A DNA stretch of 64,000 nucleotides. Origin: Amylibacter sp. IMCC11727. GTDB lineage: Bacteria > Pseudomonadota > Alphaproteobacteria > Rhodobacterales > Rhodobacteraceae. The translations under genes and the position numbers were made by a program. The notes beneath the pieces are model-generated. The model did not search any database, was not told the DNA's origin, and was given only the letters and a program-made list of their open reading frames with translations. The stretch lies in contig NZ_CP122960.1 in NCBI RefSeq assembly GCF_029854195.1, positions 2,982,001 through 3,046,000 on the forward strand, given 5' to 3'. Below are positions 45,909-54,760 of this stretch, in pieces; positions within the stretch are counted from its first letter, which is position 1; each line of letters opens with the position of its first letter.

Positions 45909-45932
45909 GTTTCTTTGTTCTGAAAATACTCG
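45909..45932 (+). repeat. TTCTTTGTTCT..AAATACTC intergenic motif, copy 2
   Basis: TTTCTTTGTTCT followed by AAATACTC lies between the convergent soxR and acyltransferase genes, repeating the motif at 39656-39682. Confidence 0.45.
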
Positions 45933-45939
45933 AAAAAAC

Positions 45940-46803
45940 CTATGCAGGCTTCAGATCATAGGTCTTCTGCTTGAGGAATTTCATCAAGCCAGGCCCGTCT
46001 TTCTCAAACGCTTGCAAGACTTCTGGTTCAATCAGCTCACCCACAACAACCTTTTGGTCTTTGTGCATGGCCTTTTTGATTTCATGCAACAACAGCGATT
46101 GGCGCAGCGTCACCGACAGTTTGTCGGCAATCTGATACGCGCGGGAATTGGACCCTGGGAAAAACACAGGCAAAACCTGCGCCCCGGATTGGCGGATCAT
46201 CTTGGCTGTAAACGGCATCCAATCAGGATCCACAACAGGGCCAAACCACGTGTCACTGGTGGCAACTGTGCCCGCAGGAAACAACGCGATACAGCCATCG
46301 TTTTTCAAATGTGCGATGGCTTCTTTGCGCATCCGAATGTTGGTCTGGATGGCATCTGGCTCATGCGGGAACGCAACGGGCAGCAGATATTTGTCGATCC
46401 GTGGCACATGGCGCAAAAACGCGCGGGCCAGAATTTTGTAATCATCGCGGGCATGGCTCAACAAATGGGCCATCACAATCCCATCGACCAATCCGTGTGG
46501 ATGGTTTGAAACCACCACCAAAGGTCCGGTTTTTGGAATGGAATCCAACTGATCCTGCGGCGTCGTCAGCTTGATATCCAAACGGTCCAGAACAGACTTC
46601 CAGAAATCTGGATCGCGATCTTCGTCTTTTTCCCACTGCCGCACCAGCCACAACAGCTTCAGTCGGCCAGTCAGGTTTTCGATCACGCGAATCAACGCGC
46701 GCTTCCACACTGACGTAAATGATCCAGCATAGGTCAACTCGGACGCCTTATAAGGTTCCGTGCCACCCGTTGCTTCCAGGATCAATTGTTCCTTGGTTTT
46801 CAT
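45940..46803 (-). CDS. Lysophospholipid acyltransferase family protein (PlsC-like)
   Basis: A 287-residue glycerolipid acyltransferase. The catalytic H(X4)D motif is in VVVSNHPHGLVDG, near residue 98, and the acyl/phosphate-binding block is ALFPAGTVAT. The protein is longer than plain PlsC and has basic N-terminal helices (WKRALIRVIENL). It could acylate a phosphatidic acid precursor or ornithine lipid. The start at 46803 overlaps the HPr stop by one base (TGATG). A GTG one codon earlier is an alternative. It is the last gene of the PTS/ChvGI cluster. Confidence 0.85.
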   Translation of the reverse strand: MKTKEQLILEATGGTEPYKASELTYAGSFTSVWKRALIRVIENLTGRLKLLWLVRQWEKDEDRDPDFWKSVLDRLDIKLTTPQDQLDSIPKTGPLVVVSNHPHGLVDGIVMAHLLSHARDDYKILARAFLRHVPRIDKYLLPVAFPHEPDAIQTNIRMRKEAIAHLKNDGCIALFPAGTVATSDTWFGPVVDPDWMPFTAKMIRQSGAQVLPVFFPGSNSRAYQIADKLSVTLRQSLLLHEIKKAMHKDQKVVVGELIEPEVLQAFEKDGPGLMKFLKQKTYDLKPA

Positions 46804-47069
46804 CACTTACCTTCGCCGAAATAGTCGCCGACCAATGCTTTAATCGCATCGCCCAGCTCTGCCGCTTGATTTCCGCTGGTCTCTACAGTAATTTCGCACC
46901 CTTTGGAAGCGGCAAGCATCATAAGCCCCATAATACTGTCGCCGCCCACATCAATACCGTCCTTGGATACGGTTGCTTGTGCGTCAAACGCTTCCACTGT
47001 TTCCACAAACTTCGCCGACGCGCGCGCGTGCAGCCCTTTTTCGTTGATGATCGTTAGATCCATCCGCAT
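46803..47069 (-). CDS. ptsH: HPr-like phosphocarrier protein
   Basis: An 88-residue phosphocarrier. The active-site His14 is in GLHARASAKFVE and the regulatory serine Ser45 is in GGDSIMGL. In alphaproteobacteria HPr, HprK and an EIIA form an incomplete, regulatory PTS. ATG at 47069 (AAGGGG upstream) is chosen over ATG 47063. It lies 16 nt downstream of the EIIA gene and overlaps the acyltransferase. Confidence 0.93.
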   Translation of the reverse strand: MRMDLTIINEKGLHARASAKFVETVEAFDAQATVSKDGIDVGGDSIMGLMMLAASKGCEITVETSGNQAAELGDAIKALVGDYFGEGK

Positions 47070-47085
47070 GGCCTGTCCCCTTAGC

Positions 47086-47481
47086 CTATGGAATTTGCAA
47101 CCCATTGCTGGCGTTAATGTATTTCTTGCCCGCCGTCACGGACAGTTCGACCGCCTTATCCAGCGGCAATCTGCGGGACTTTGCCAGTTTCACCAGCATC
47201 GGCAAATTGGCCCCATACATAATGCGCCGTCCCGATCCTGTGCAGGCTTTCATGGCCAGATTGCTCGGGGATGATCCGAACATATCCACCACGACGACAA
47301 CACCGTCCCCCTGATCCACACGATCAGCGGCCAGACAAATTTCGTTTTGCTTGGCGTCACGATCCACTTCGGCAGCCGTTGGAATGGCTTCGATGTTGTC
47401 CAGTTTGCCCAACACATGCTCCGCCGCGGCCAAATACTCTTTGGCCAAACCACCATGTGCAACGATTACGATCCCGATCAA
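47086..47481 (-). CDS. PTS EIIA component, mannose/fructose type
   Basis: A 131-residue EIIA-Man family protein. The phosphorylatable His9 is in VIVAHGGLA, and VVVDMFGSSPSNLA marks the family's sugar-PTS fold. No IIB/IIC permease is present, consistent with a regulatory PTS. The start is TTG at 47481, preceded by AGGAGA 8 nt upstream. It lies 21 nt from rapZ in the same operon. Confidence 0.92.
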   Translation of the reverse strand: MIGIVIVAHGGLAKEYLAAAEHVLGKLDNIEAIPTAAEVDRDAKQNEICLAADRVDQGDGVVVVVDMFGSSPSNLAMKACTGSGRRIMYGANLPMLVKLAKSRRLPLDKAVELSVTAGKKYINASNGLQIP

Positions 47482-47502
47482 AGCCGGTCTCTCCTATTCA
47501 AT

Positions 47503-48405
47503 TCAGGCGCCCCGACGCCGTTCCATTTCGCGATGTCGTCGTGACACCTGCCAGCCGTCCGCCTCAAGCGCCTTGGCCAATTCTTCTGCAACAGCAACCG
47601 ATCTGTGCTGCCCACCTGTGCATCCCAGCCCAATGCTGAAATGCGCCTTACCCTCATCGCGGTACGCTGGCAACAACAGTCGCGTTAGGCTGGTTAACTG
47701 ATCAAAAAACGCGCTGTATTTTGGGTCTGACGAAACATAGTCCAAAACATCACTATCTTGACCCGTTTTTTCGCGCAAACTTTGATCCCAATACGGATTC
47801 CTAAGAAAGCGGCAATCCATCACCATGTCAATTCCGCGCGGCACGCCACGTTTATAAGAAAACGATTGCACCGAAATGGCCAAAGACGCGCCGCCTGTCC
47901 CGCTGAACAACCCGCCAATTTCTGCTTTCAGATCATGCGGGGTCAGCGGTGTTGTGTCGATCAACACATCCGCACGGCTGCGCAACTCTTTGAGCAGTTC
48001 GATTTCCTGTTCGATCCCGCGCAGGGGTGTGTCATCTGGGGCCATTGGATGGCGGCGGCGGGTTTCAGAATACCGCCGCACCAACGCATCTGCTTGGCAA
48101 TCCACATACAACAGCGAAGGCTCCATCACTTCGTCTTGTTTGAACGCGTCATACACATCCAAAACGCCGCGAACCGAAAAGTCCCGCGTCCGCACATCCA
48201 GCCCCAGCGCCATTGGTCGTCCATCGGGCGGGCCTGCAATCAACCGTGGCAACAGGGCCAGCGGTATATTGTCGATGGTTTCATACCCCAGATCCTCGAA
48301 CGCTTTAATGGCCGTGCTGCGCCCTGCCCCAGATGGGCCTGTGACCAAAACAACGGGAATATTCCCATCTTTTGCCGTCTGAGCATTTGGTTTCAAATGG
48401 ATCAC
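47503..48405 (-). CDS. rapZ: RapZ/YvcJ-type nucleotide-binding protein (RNase adapter)
   Basis: A 300-residue P-loop protein. The Walker A-like GPSGAGRS is at residues 23-30, FEDLGYETIDNIPLALLP is the family hallmark, and the C-terminal domain has FSYKRGVPRGIDMVMDCRFL and GCTGGQHRSVAVAE. RapZ in enterobacteria tunes glmS via RNase E. In alphaproteobacteria it sits in the HprK/PTS cluster as here. The start is GTG at 48405. Length fits the family. Confidence 0.95.
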   Translation of the reverse strand: MIHLKPNAQTAKDGNIPVVLVTGPSGAGRSTAIKAFEDLGYETIDNIPLALLPRLIAGPPDGRPMALGLDVRTRDFSVRGVLDVYDAFKQDEVMEPSLLYVDCQADALVRRYSETRRRHPMAPDDTPLRGIEQEIELLKELRSRADVLIDTTPLTPHDLKAEIGGLFSGTGGASLAISVQSFSYKRGVPRGIDMVMDCRFLRNPYWDQSLREKTGQDSDVLDYVSSDPKYSAFFDQLTSLTRLLLPAYRDEGKAHFSIGLGCTGGQHRSVAVAEELAKALEADGWQVSRRHREMERRRGA

Positions 48406-48421
48406 GTTCGCAGATACGCCT

Positions 48422-48850
48422 TCACGTCAGGCGCCCACCGCGCCCCAGAATTGTTAGGGTAGACGCTAAATTTGGAACATTTCGCCCATTTATCAAGCCA
48501 AATCGAACGCCAAGCACTTCACAATACTGCAACTGTGGCAATCTCGTTGGTGCGTCTTGGGCCAAATCCACCACCCAAACCAATGGTGCGCTGCGCACAG
48601 ACGTGGTTTCGATGATCCCTAAAAAACGGGCCTCGACCTTGGATTTCAATGGCTCAGGCGCGGAGATTTCAACATGTGATCCTGATTGCACCAGCAGCAC
48701 TTGATCATCCGCGATCAAATCCGCCCCCAGCGCCATCATCTGCAAAGCCAGCCCGGATTTCCCACTGCCAGAGCCACCCACAAACAGAAAACCCCGCCCA
48801 TGAACCGCAATCGCGGTACCATGGACGGGGCTGTTATTTATCGCCAACAT
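48422..48850 (-). CDS. hprK: HPr kinase/phosphorylase, short alphaproteobacterial form
   Basis: A 142-residue protein comprising essentially the catalytic domain of HprK, which phosphorylates the HPr serine. Walker A GGSGSGKS at residues 25-32 follows HGRGFLFV, and DLIADDQVLL comes next. Full HprK is about 310 residues and has an N-terminal domain; this shortened form is usual for alphaproteobacteria. It lies 9 nt after chvG and 16 nt before rapZ. Confidence 0.93.
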   Translation of the reverse strand: MLAINNSPVHGTAIAVHGRGFLFVGGSGSGKSGLALQMMALGADLIADDQVLLVQSGSHVEISAPEPLKSKVEARFLGIIETTSVRSAPLVWVVDLAQDAPTRLPQLQYCEVLGVRFGLINGRNVPNLASTLTILGRGGRLT

Positions 48851-48859
48851 GGGCAGGTT

Positions 48860-50527
48860 TTACACAGGCAAACCAACCACAAAACGCGCACCAAGCGGCG
48901 CATCGCCGTCTTCCGCGTCACGCGCATGGATGTTTTCGGCCCAGATGACACCTTTATGGGCTTCAACAATCTGCTTGGAAATGGACAGACCAAGACCAGA
49001 ATTGTTGCCATAATCATGCTCTGGACGTTCCGAATAGAACCGTTTGAACACTTTGGTCAGCGCCTCTTCTGGGATCCCTGGACCAGTGTCTTCAACCACG
49101 ATCAACACGCGGTTGTCTTTCTCACGGGCCCAAACCCGAACCGCATCGCCCTGTCCACAGAATGAAATCGCGTTGGAAATCAGGTTCACAAAAACCTGCG
49201 CCAAACGGGCTTCCATACCGTCAAACATGATCGGCGTGTCTGGCTCATCCCAGATCAGCTCGACTTCTTTGTCATTGGCTTCATGTGTGTGGAACTCCGC
49301 AATACGGCTCAGCATGAGGGTCAGATCAAAGACTTCTTCCTCTTCTTTCACCAGCTCTGCATCCAAACGGGACGCATTTGAAATATCAGACACCAAACGG
49401 TCCAGACGGCGCACATCGTGTTCAATCACGTCCAGCAACCGAACACGGCCATCCCCTTCGGGTGCAATGCGCAAGGTTTCCACCGCGGAGCGCAAGGACG
49501 CCAACGGGTTTTTAATTTCGTGGGCCACGTCGGCCGCAAACTCTTCGTTTGTGTCGATCCGATCGTAAAGTGCCGATGTCATATCACGCATGGCACGGCT
49601 CAGACGGCCAATTTCATCAGGGCGTCCAGACAAATCTGGGATACGCACACGGGTTGCATCATCCTGACGGCCTTCTTTGGTTGTGCCAGCCTCGGCAGCA
49701 CGGGCCAAATCATGGATCGGATTCGCAATTGTGTTGGCCAGCGCCACGGACAATACGATGGATACAACAACTGCCAACAGGAACAGGCGCAATACGGACT
49801 GCTGCTCAGCGGCCAGCAATCCATCGAGGTATCCAGGCTGTGATGTCAAAACCATCGCTGCAGCAATGGACCCATCGACCATAATCGGGCGCGACACGGC
49901 CAAAACGGTTTCACCCGCTTGCGTGTTGGACCGACGAATTGATTCTTGGCCAGAAAACGCTGCCTTTGCCATTTCACTTGCAAAGAACTGTTCCGACATA
50001 GGTGCGGTTTGTCCGCTTACGGTGCGCAAACCAGGCAACACATCCAAAACACCACCAAGCCATGCGATAAACCCGCTGCCAGTGGCCAAATCAACAGATG
50101 CACCGTTCAACTGCACTGCAATGCTTTCGTCTGGCAGGTAAACACGCGCAATCAGGCCCTCTGAAACAGGCAATCCTTCGATCAGGCCACGATTGGTTGT
50201 GTTTTCGTCGAACAAACGCGCTTCGATTACATTCGTATACAACTCAGATTCGATCACCATGCTGGATTGTTTTTCAACAACCAAACCGCCTTTGAACTGG
50301 TTCAGGTACAACATACCCACCAGCAAAATGCACAGCGCAATCAGATTGAACGTAATAATACGACGCGCCAACGCGGATGTGCGGATGCGGGTCAGGTTTT
50401 CCAACCCGACAGAGCGCAACAAACCGCGCCCCCCGCTCAGACCGATTGCATTCGCAACGTTTGAAAACAGATTACCCCGGCCCCCGCGCGGTTCTTCTGT
50501 CATATGCTCGTCTGCCAAGATGGCCAT
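48860..50527 (-). CDS. chvG: Sensor histidine kinase ChvG/ExoS
   Basis: An envelope/acid-stress sensor kinase. Two transmembrane helices (residues about 55-73 and 255-275) flank a periplasmic domain, followed by a HAMP segment, the DHp helix with His near 330 in FAADVAHEIKNPLASLRS, and the HATPase domain (NLISNAISFCG; VEDTGPGIPEEAL; GLGLSISKQIVEAHKG). It overlaps the chvI stop by one base (TAATG), so the kinase follows its regulator. Orthologues in rhizobia and Agrobacterium signal acid and host entry. Confidence 0.95.
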   Translation of the reverse strand: MAILADEHMTEEPRGGRGNLFSNVANAIGLSGGRGLLRSVGLENLTRIRTSALARRIITFNLIALCILLVGMLYLNQFKGGLVVEKQSSMVIESELYTNVIEARLFDENTTNRGLIEGLPVSEGLIARVYLPDESIAVQLNGASVDLATGSGFIAWLGGVLDVLPGLRTVSGQTAPMSEQFFASEMAKAAFSGQESIRRSNTQAGETVLAVSRPIMVDGSIAAAMVLTSQPGYLDGLLAAEQQSVLRLFLLAVVVSIVLSVALANTIANPIHDLARAAEAGTTKEGRQDDATRVRIPDLSGRPDEIGRLSRAMRDMTSALYDRIDTNEEFAADVAHEIKNPLASLRSAVETLRIAPEGDGRVRLLDVIEHDVRRLDRLVSDISNASRLDAELVKEEEEVFDLTLMLSRIAEFHTHEANDKEVELIWDEPDTPIMFDGMEARLAQVFVNLISNAISFCGQGDAVRVWAREKDNRVLIVVEDTGPGIPEEALTKVFKRFYSERPEHDYGNNSGLGLSISKQIVEAHKGVIWAENIHARDAEDGDAPLGARFVVGLPV

Positions 50528-51231
50528 TATTCTGTGTACCGGTAACCAATACCATACAGTGTTTCGATGGCTGAAAACTCATCGTCAACACTGCGCATTT
50601 TCTTGCGCAACCGCTTGATATGGCTGTCGATTGTACGATCATCCACATACACCTGATCGTCATAAGCAACGCCCATCAGCTGATCGCGGCTTTTCACAAA
50701 ACCAGGACGGCTGGCCAATGCTTGCAACAACAGAAATTCTGTCACTGTCAAACTCACAGGCTTGCCTTTCCATGTCACTGCGTGGCGCAGCGGGTCCATG
50801 GTCAATTCGCCCCGTTCGATCAGATTTTCATTTGGTGCGTCTTCGGTTTTACCCGCATCAGACAGTTTTGCCTCTTGGCGGCGCAGAATCGCGCGAATAC
50901 GTTCCACCAACAAACGCTGTGAAAACGGCTTGCGCACATAATCATCCGCGCCCATCCGCAAACCCAGAACTTCGTCAATCTCGTCATCTTTAGATGTCAG
51001 AAAGATCACTGGCATGTCCGTGCGCTGGCGCAACCGACTCAGCAAGTCCATTCCGTCCATACGCGGCATCTTAATGTCCAAGACTGCCATATCGGGCAAT
51101 TCATCTGTGAACGCGTTCAGCGCCTGAAGCCCATCATTATAAGTAGAAACATCGTAACCTTCTGCTTCCAGTGTCATAGACACAGAAGTCAGAATATTGC
51201 GGTCGTCATCGACCAACGCAATCTTTGCCAT
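50527..51231 (-). CDS. chvI: Response regulator ChvI
   Basis: A 234-residue OmpR-family regulator. The phospho-acceptor is Asp52 ([13 protein letters not shown]), the receiver closes with [27 protein letters not shown], and the C-terminal winged helix has [17 protein letters not shown] and [13 protein letters not shown]. The start at 51231 ([12 protein letters not shown]) has GAGGG upstream; a longer reading from 51342 is rejected. Gene order chvI-chvG-hprK and divergence from pckA are the standard alphaproteobacterial arrangement. Confidence 0.96.
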   Translation of the reverse strand: MAKIALVDDDRNILTSVSMTLEAEGYDVSTYNDGLQALNAFTDELPDMAVLDIKMPRMDGMDLLSRLRQRTDMPVIFLTSKDDEIDEVLGLRMGADDYVRKPFSQRLLVERIRAILRRQEAKLSDAGKTEDAPNENLIERGELTMDPLRHAVTWKGKPVSLTVTEFLLLQALASRPGFVKSRDQLMGVAYDDQVYVDDRTIDSHIKRLRKKMRSVDDEFSAIETLYGIGYRYTE

Positions 51232-51578
51232 TGTTTGCCCTCGAAAGCTGCCTGCATTTTTTATTTTTATAACCCTACTTAGGTACACGTTCGTTAACGG
51301 CGCAAATGTTTTTTCCGCTAAGTGGTCTATTTTTAGCCACAATTTTTCCCAATTTTGTCATTTGAGTCACACTCTGCCCCAAACCCCTTATTAAAAAGGC
51401 GCCGTGTTAACGTTAACTCAGGCACATTACCGCAATCGCTGGCCTTCCATTACGTGACTATGGTGCTATACAGCCCGCGTTGCTGCCGCAGCATTCACAG
51501 GAATGGCCGTAAAGGGCCGCTAATTGATACAATCAAGCGCAGGGTGATCAACACCGCGTCGCGCTGAGGAGCAAGACC
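51232..51578. other. Divergent chvI-pckA intergenic region
   Basis: These 347 bases contain no gene. A perfect 12-bp palindrome GTTAACGTTAAC lies at 51406-51417, with a related CGTTAACG at 51293-51300. Promoters for both directions must be here, but I could not assign a confident -35/-10 pair. ChvI controls pckA in Sinorhizobium, so a binding site in this gap is plausible. Confidence 0.5.
51406..51417. promoter_or_regulatory. 12-bp perfect palindrome, candidate operator
   Basis: GTTAACGTTAAC, a two-fold-symmetric element about 160 bases upstream of pckA. No regulator is assigned. Confidence 0.35.
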
Positions 51579-53180
51579 ATGGAAGCAGGCCGCTTCAATC
51601 CTTCCCAATCTTTGGAAAAAACGGGCATCACGGGTGTCGCTAAGGCGCACTACAACTTGCTGGAGCCAGCCCTGATCGAAACATCCGTCAAACGCGGCGA
51701 AGGCGAACTGGGCCAAGGCGGAACGATTCTCGTTTCCACAGGCAAATTCACGGGCCGCTCTCCTAAAGACAAATTTGTGGTGGATGAGCCTTCCGTAAAA
51801 GACACCATCTGGTGGGAAAACAACCCGCCCATGGCCCAAGACGCATTTGCGCAACTGCACGCAGACATGCTCGACCACATGAAAGGTGGCGAATATTTCG
51901 TCCAAGATCTGTTTGGGGGCGCTGACCCAGATTACCGCGTCAACGTGCGCATGGTGACAGAGCTGGCATGGCATTCCCTATTCATCCGCACCATGCTGCG
52001 CCGTCCAGAAGTCGAGGAACTCGACACCTTCGCACCAGAATACACGGTCATCAACTGCCCGTCCTTCAACGCGGACCCAGCCAAACACGGCTGTCGCAGC
52101 GAAACAGTGATCGCCATTTCTATCGAAAAGAAACTGATCCTGATTGCGGGCACGGAATACGCTGGCGAAAACAAGAAGTCTGTTTTCTCTCTGCTGAACT
52201 ACCTTCTGCCAGACCAAGGCGTCATGCCGATGCACTGCTCTGCAAACCACGCAACAGATGACAAAGACGACGTGGCTGTGTTCTTTGGCCTGTCTGGCAC
52301 AGGTAAAACGACCCTGTCAGCGGACCCCAACCGCATTTTGATCGGCGATGACGAACATGGCTGGTCCGACAACGGAACCTTCAACTTTGAAGGCGGCTGT
52401 TACGCCAAAACGATCAACCTCTCCGCCGAGGCAGAGCCAGAGATTTTTGCCACTACACAGAAATTCGGCACTGTGATCGAAAACATGGTCTACGATCCGT
52501 TCACCAAAGAGCTGGATTTCGACGATGATAGCCTCACCGCCAACATGCGTTGCGCCTATCCTCTGCACTACATCTCTAACGCATCTGACACGGGTCTTGG
52601 TGGCACTCCACGCAACATCATCATGCTTACATGTGATGCCTTTGGCGTTCTGCCTCCGATTTCACGCCTGACACCTGCACAGGCAATGTACCACTTCCTG
52701 TCTGGCTTCACATCCAAAGTAGCTGGCACAGAACGCGGTGTAACAGAACCACAACCAACGTTTTCCACCTGCTTTGGTGCACCGTTCATGCCGCGCCGCC
52801 CAGAAGCCTACGGCGCTCTGCTGCGGGACCGTATCGCAGCATCGGGTGCAACCTGCTGGTTGGTGAACACAGGTTGGACAGGCGGCGCCTACGGCACAGG
52901 TTCGCGCATGCCAATCCGCGCCACCCGCGCTTTGCTGACAGCCGCGCTCGATGGTTCATTGAACAGCGCAGACTTCCGCAAAGACGAAAACTTCGGCTTT
53001 GACGTTCCAACATCCTGCGCAGGCGTGGCCGACGTCCTGCTCGATCCGCGTCGCACATGGGACGACCCCGCCAGCTATGACCGCAACGCGGCCAAATTGG
53101 TTCAGATGTTCTCTGACAACTTCAAACAATACGAAGAATACGTCAGCGACGATGTTCTGGCTGAAAAAGTCGGCGCATAA
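51579..53180 (+). CDS. pckA: Phosphoenolpyruvate carboxykinase (ATP)
   Basis: A gluconeogenic enzyme converting oxaloacetate to PEP. At 533 residues it is full length. The phosphate loop [16 protein letters not shown] is near residues 237-250, GDDEHGWSD is the metal/kinase-2-like segment, and [17 protein letters not shown] is the adenine-site stretch. GAGGAG precedes the ATG. Divergent from chvI. It would be coordinated with the PTS/HprK and ChvGI module in carbon control. Confidence 0.98.
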   Translation: MEAGRFNPSQSLEKTGITGVAKAHYNLLEPALIETSVKRGEGELGQGGTILVSTGKFTGRSPKDKFVVDEPSVKDTIWWENNPPMAQDAFAQLHADMLDHMKGGEYFVQDLFGGADPDYRVNVRMVTELAWHSLFIRTMLRRPEVEELDTFAPEYTVINCPSFNADPAKHGCRSETVIAISIEKKLILIAGTEYAGENKKSVFSLLNYLLPDQGVMPMHCSANHATDDKDDVAVFFGLSGTGKTTLSADPNRILIGDDEHGWSDNGTFNFEGGCYAKTINLSAEAEPEIFATTQKFGTVIENMVYDPFTKELDFDDDSLTANMRCAYPLHYISNASDTGLGGTPRNIIMLTCDAFGVLPPISRLTPAQAMYHFLSGFTSKVAGTERGVTEPQPTFSTCFGAPFMPRRPEAYGALLRDRIAASGATCWLVNTGWTGGAYGTGSRMPIRATRALLTAALDGSLNSADFRKDENFGFDVPTSCAGVADVLLDPRRTWDDPASYDRNAAKLVQMFSDNFKQYEEYVSDDVLAEKVGA

Positions 53181-53203
53181 AAAGCGAAACAGTCTAAAAA
53201 AAT

Positions 53204-53232
53204 AAAGCCGAGGCATCCGCCTCGGCTTTTTT
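53204..53232 (+). terminator. Rho-independent terminator of pckA
   Basis: AAAGCCGAGGC and GCCTCGGCTTT form a 10-11-bp stem around ATCC, followed by T6. Confidence 0.9.
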
Positions 53233-53298
53233 GTTCGAATTGCATCCTGTTCCTCAATCCCCTAGCGTCAAACACCATAGCAAACAGGGATTTTCAAC

Positions 53299-53748
53299 AT
53301 GTCAGGCAAGAAACAAGACACGAACTGGCCCCTTCCAAAATTCTATTTCTCAGTCATCATTGGCGGTGAAACAGTCTCCTTCCAAGAAGTTTCGGGCCTC
53401 GATGTCGAAAACCAAACCATTGAATATCGCCATGGTGACAGCCCTGTTTATAAAACAGTCAAAATGCCAGGGATGCAAAAACTCGGAAACGTCACGTTGA
53501 AAAGGGGCGTTTTCACAAAAGATAACAAATTTTGGGATTGGTACAGTAAGATCGAAATGAACACGATCGAACGTGAATTCGTTCAGATCCAGTTACTTGA
53601 TCAATCGGGTAAACCAACCATGACATGGACCCTCGACAACGCTTTCCCCGTCAAAGTAAGCGGAATCGATCTTCAAGAAGAAGGCAACGACGTCGCGGTG
53701 GAAACCATCGAAATTGCGTATGAAAAACTCAGCGTCAGCAATTCTTAA
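53299..53748 (+). CDS. Orphan phage-type tail-tube protein (gp19/Pvc1-like)
   Basis: A 149-residue protein of the T4 gp19 / contractile-injection-system inner-tube family. It has an N-terminal strand FYFSVIIGGETVSFQEVSGLD, the tube signature VSGLDVENQ and MPGMQKLGNVTLKRGVFTKD, and a C-terminal AVETIEIAYEKLSV. No sheath, baseplate, ATPase or capsid gene lies in the window. It stands alone after pckA. It could be a remnant of an injection system, a tube for a system encoded elsewhere, or a reused protein. CAGGGA precedes the ATG. Confidence 0.85.
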   Translation: MSGKKQDTNWPLPKFYFSVIIGGETVSFQEVSGLDVENQTIEYRHGDSPVYKTVKMPGMQKLGNVTLKRGVFTKDNKFWDWYSKIEMNTIEREFVQIQLLDQSGKPTMTWTLDNAFPVKVSGIDLQEEGNDVAVETIEIAYEKLSVSNS

Positions 53749-53754
53749 ACAATC

Positions 53755-54048
53755 ATGACAAACCTGATCCTCTACCTCATGGGCATCAATGCCCTCACCG
53801 CGCTCATCTTTTTCTACGACAAACGCCAATCCCAATCAGGCGGCTGGCGCGTGCCAGAAAATTCGTTGCTTGGCTTGGCAATCCTTGGCGGTTCTTTAGG
53901 CGCAAAATTTGCCCAACTTAAATTCCGCCACAAAACCCGCAAACAGCCGTTTGGCCATATACTGAACGCCATCCTTGTTCTACAAATCCTGCTGGTTCTC
54001 GCGCTCGCCCTGCCATGGACCCGTACGATTTTGCTGTCCCCCACATGA
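53755..54048 (+). CDS. DUF1294 small membrane protein
   Basis: A 97-residue protein with two to three membrane segments (LILYLMGINALTALIFFYDK; LLGLAILGGSLGAKFAQ; ILVLQILLVLALALP). DKRQSQSGGWRVPE and KFRHKTRKQPFGH are the conserved DUF1294 loops. Function unknown. It starts 6 nt after the tail-tube stop, suggesting co-transcription, which may be fortuitous. Confidence 0.87.
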   Translation: MTNLILYLMGINALTALIFFYDKRQSQSGGWRVPENSLLGLAILGGSLGAKFAQLKFRHKTRKQPFGHILNAILVLQILLVLALALPWTRTILLSPT

Positions 54049-54118
54049 ACAGGCGTAACATTGCCTGCGGCAAACATCCGACTTGCGCTTGGTAAAGCTC
54101 CGAACCTAAACTCAGCCC

Positions 54119-54760
54119 ATGAAACGTCTTCCCGCCACTTTGGCCTGTGTTTTGGCCCCGCTACCTGCGCTGGCACATCCCCATGTGTTTGTGGACGCGG
54201 GCGTGTCATTTATCTTCAACGACGCGGGCCAATTAACATCCGTTAAAATCGAATGGGCCTACGATGATCTTTACACGCTGATCACGCTCGATGATTTGGG
54301 GTTGGATGTGGACGGGGATGGCATCATCACCGTGGCCGAACAGGAAAAACTCGTTGGCTTTGACATGAAATGGATTGATGGGTTTGAAGGCGATCTTTAC
54401 GTCACCCTCGCCGACACTCCCCTAATCCTAAGCCAACCCAAAGAATACACCGCCGAACTGGTGGATGGTCGACTCATCACATCCCACGTGCGCACCTTCG
54501 AAAATCCCATAACCCTATCGTCTGAAACCATCGCACTGAAAGTCTACGATCCCACCTATTACTCCGCTTACACCCTCGATCTCGGGGCCGAGGTGATCAA
54601 CAACACTGGCTGTAACATGACCCAAATTCCTGCGGATCTCGGCAAAGCCTACGATGTGGTGGAAAACCTGCTCTATGGCAGCAACTCTGATGATGATTAC
54701 CCTGCGGTGGGCGAAAACTTTGCCGACACGTTGACCTTATCATGCGAAACATCCTCCTAG
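54119..54760 (+). CDS. DUF1007 periplasmic protein with an EF-hand-like loop
   Basis: A 213-residue exported protein. The signal peptide (about 1-19) is followed by the family HPHVFVDAG motif. A sequence DVDGDGIITVAE at about residues 62-73 has the acidic and glycine positions of a 12-residue EF-hand calcium loop. The rest is strand-rich (YTAELVDGRLITSHVRTF; SAYTLDLGAEVI). DUF1007 genes sit next to NicO/RcnA exporters and are thought to assist metal export in the periplasm. It overlaps the exporter gene by 19 nt. Confidence 0.85.
   Translation: MKRLPATLACVLAPLPALAHPHVFVDAGVSFIFNDAGQLTSVKIEWAYDDLYTLITLDDLGLDVDGDGIITVAEQEKLVGFDMKWIDGFEGDLYVTLADTPLILSQPKEYTAELVDGRLITSHVRTFENPITLSSETIALKVYDPTYYSAYTLDLGAEVINNTGCNMTQIPADLGKAYDVVENLLYGSNSDDDYPAVGENFADTLTLSCETSS

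Noticed and set aside
53755..54048. DUF1294 as a partner of the tail-tube protein
   Set aside because: DUF1294 occurs widely alone; closeness is weak evidence for a shared function.
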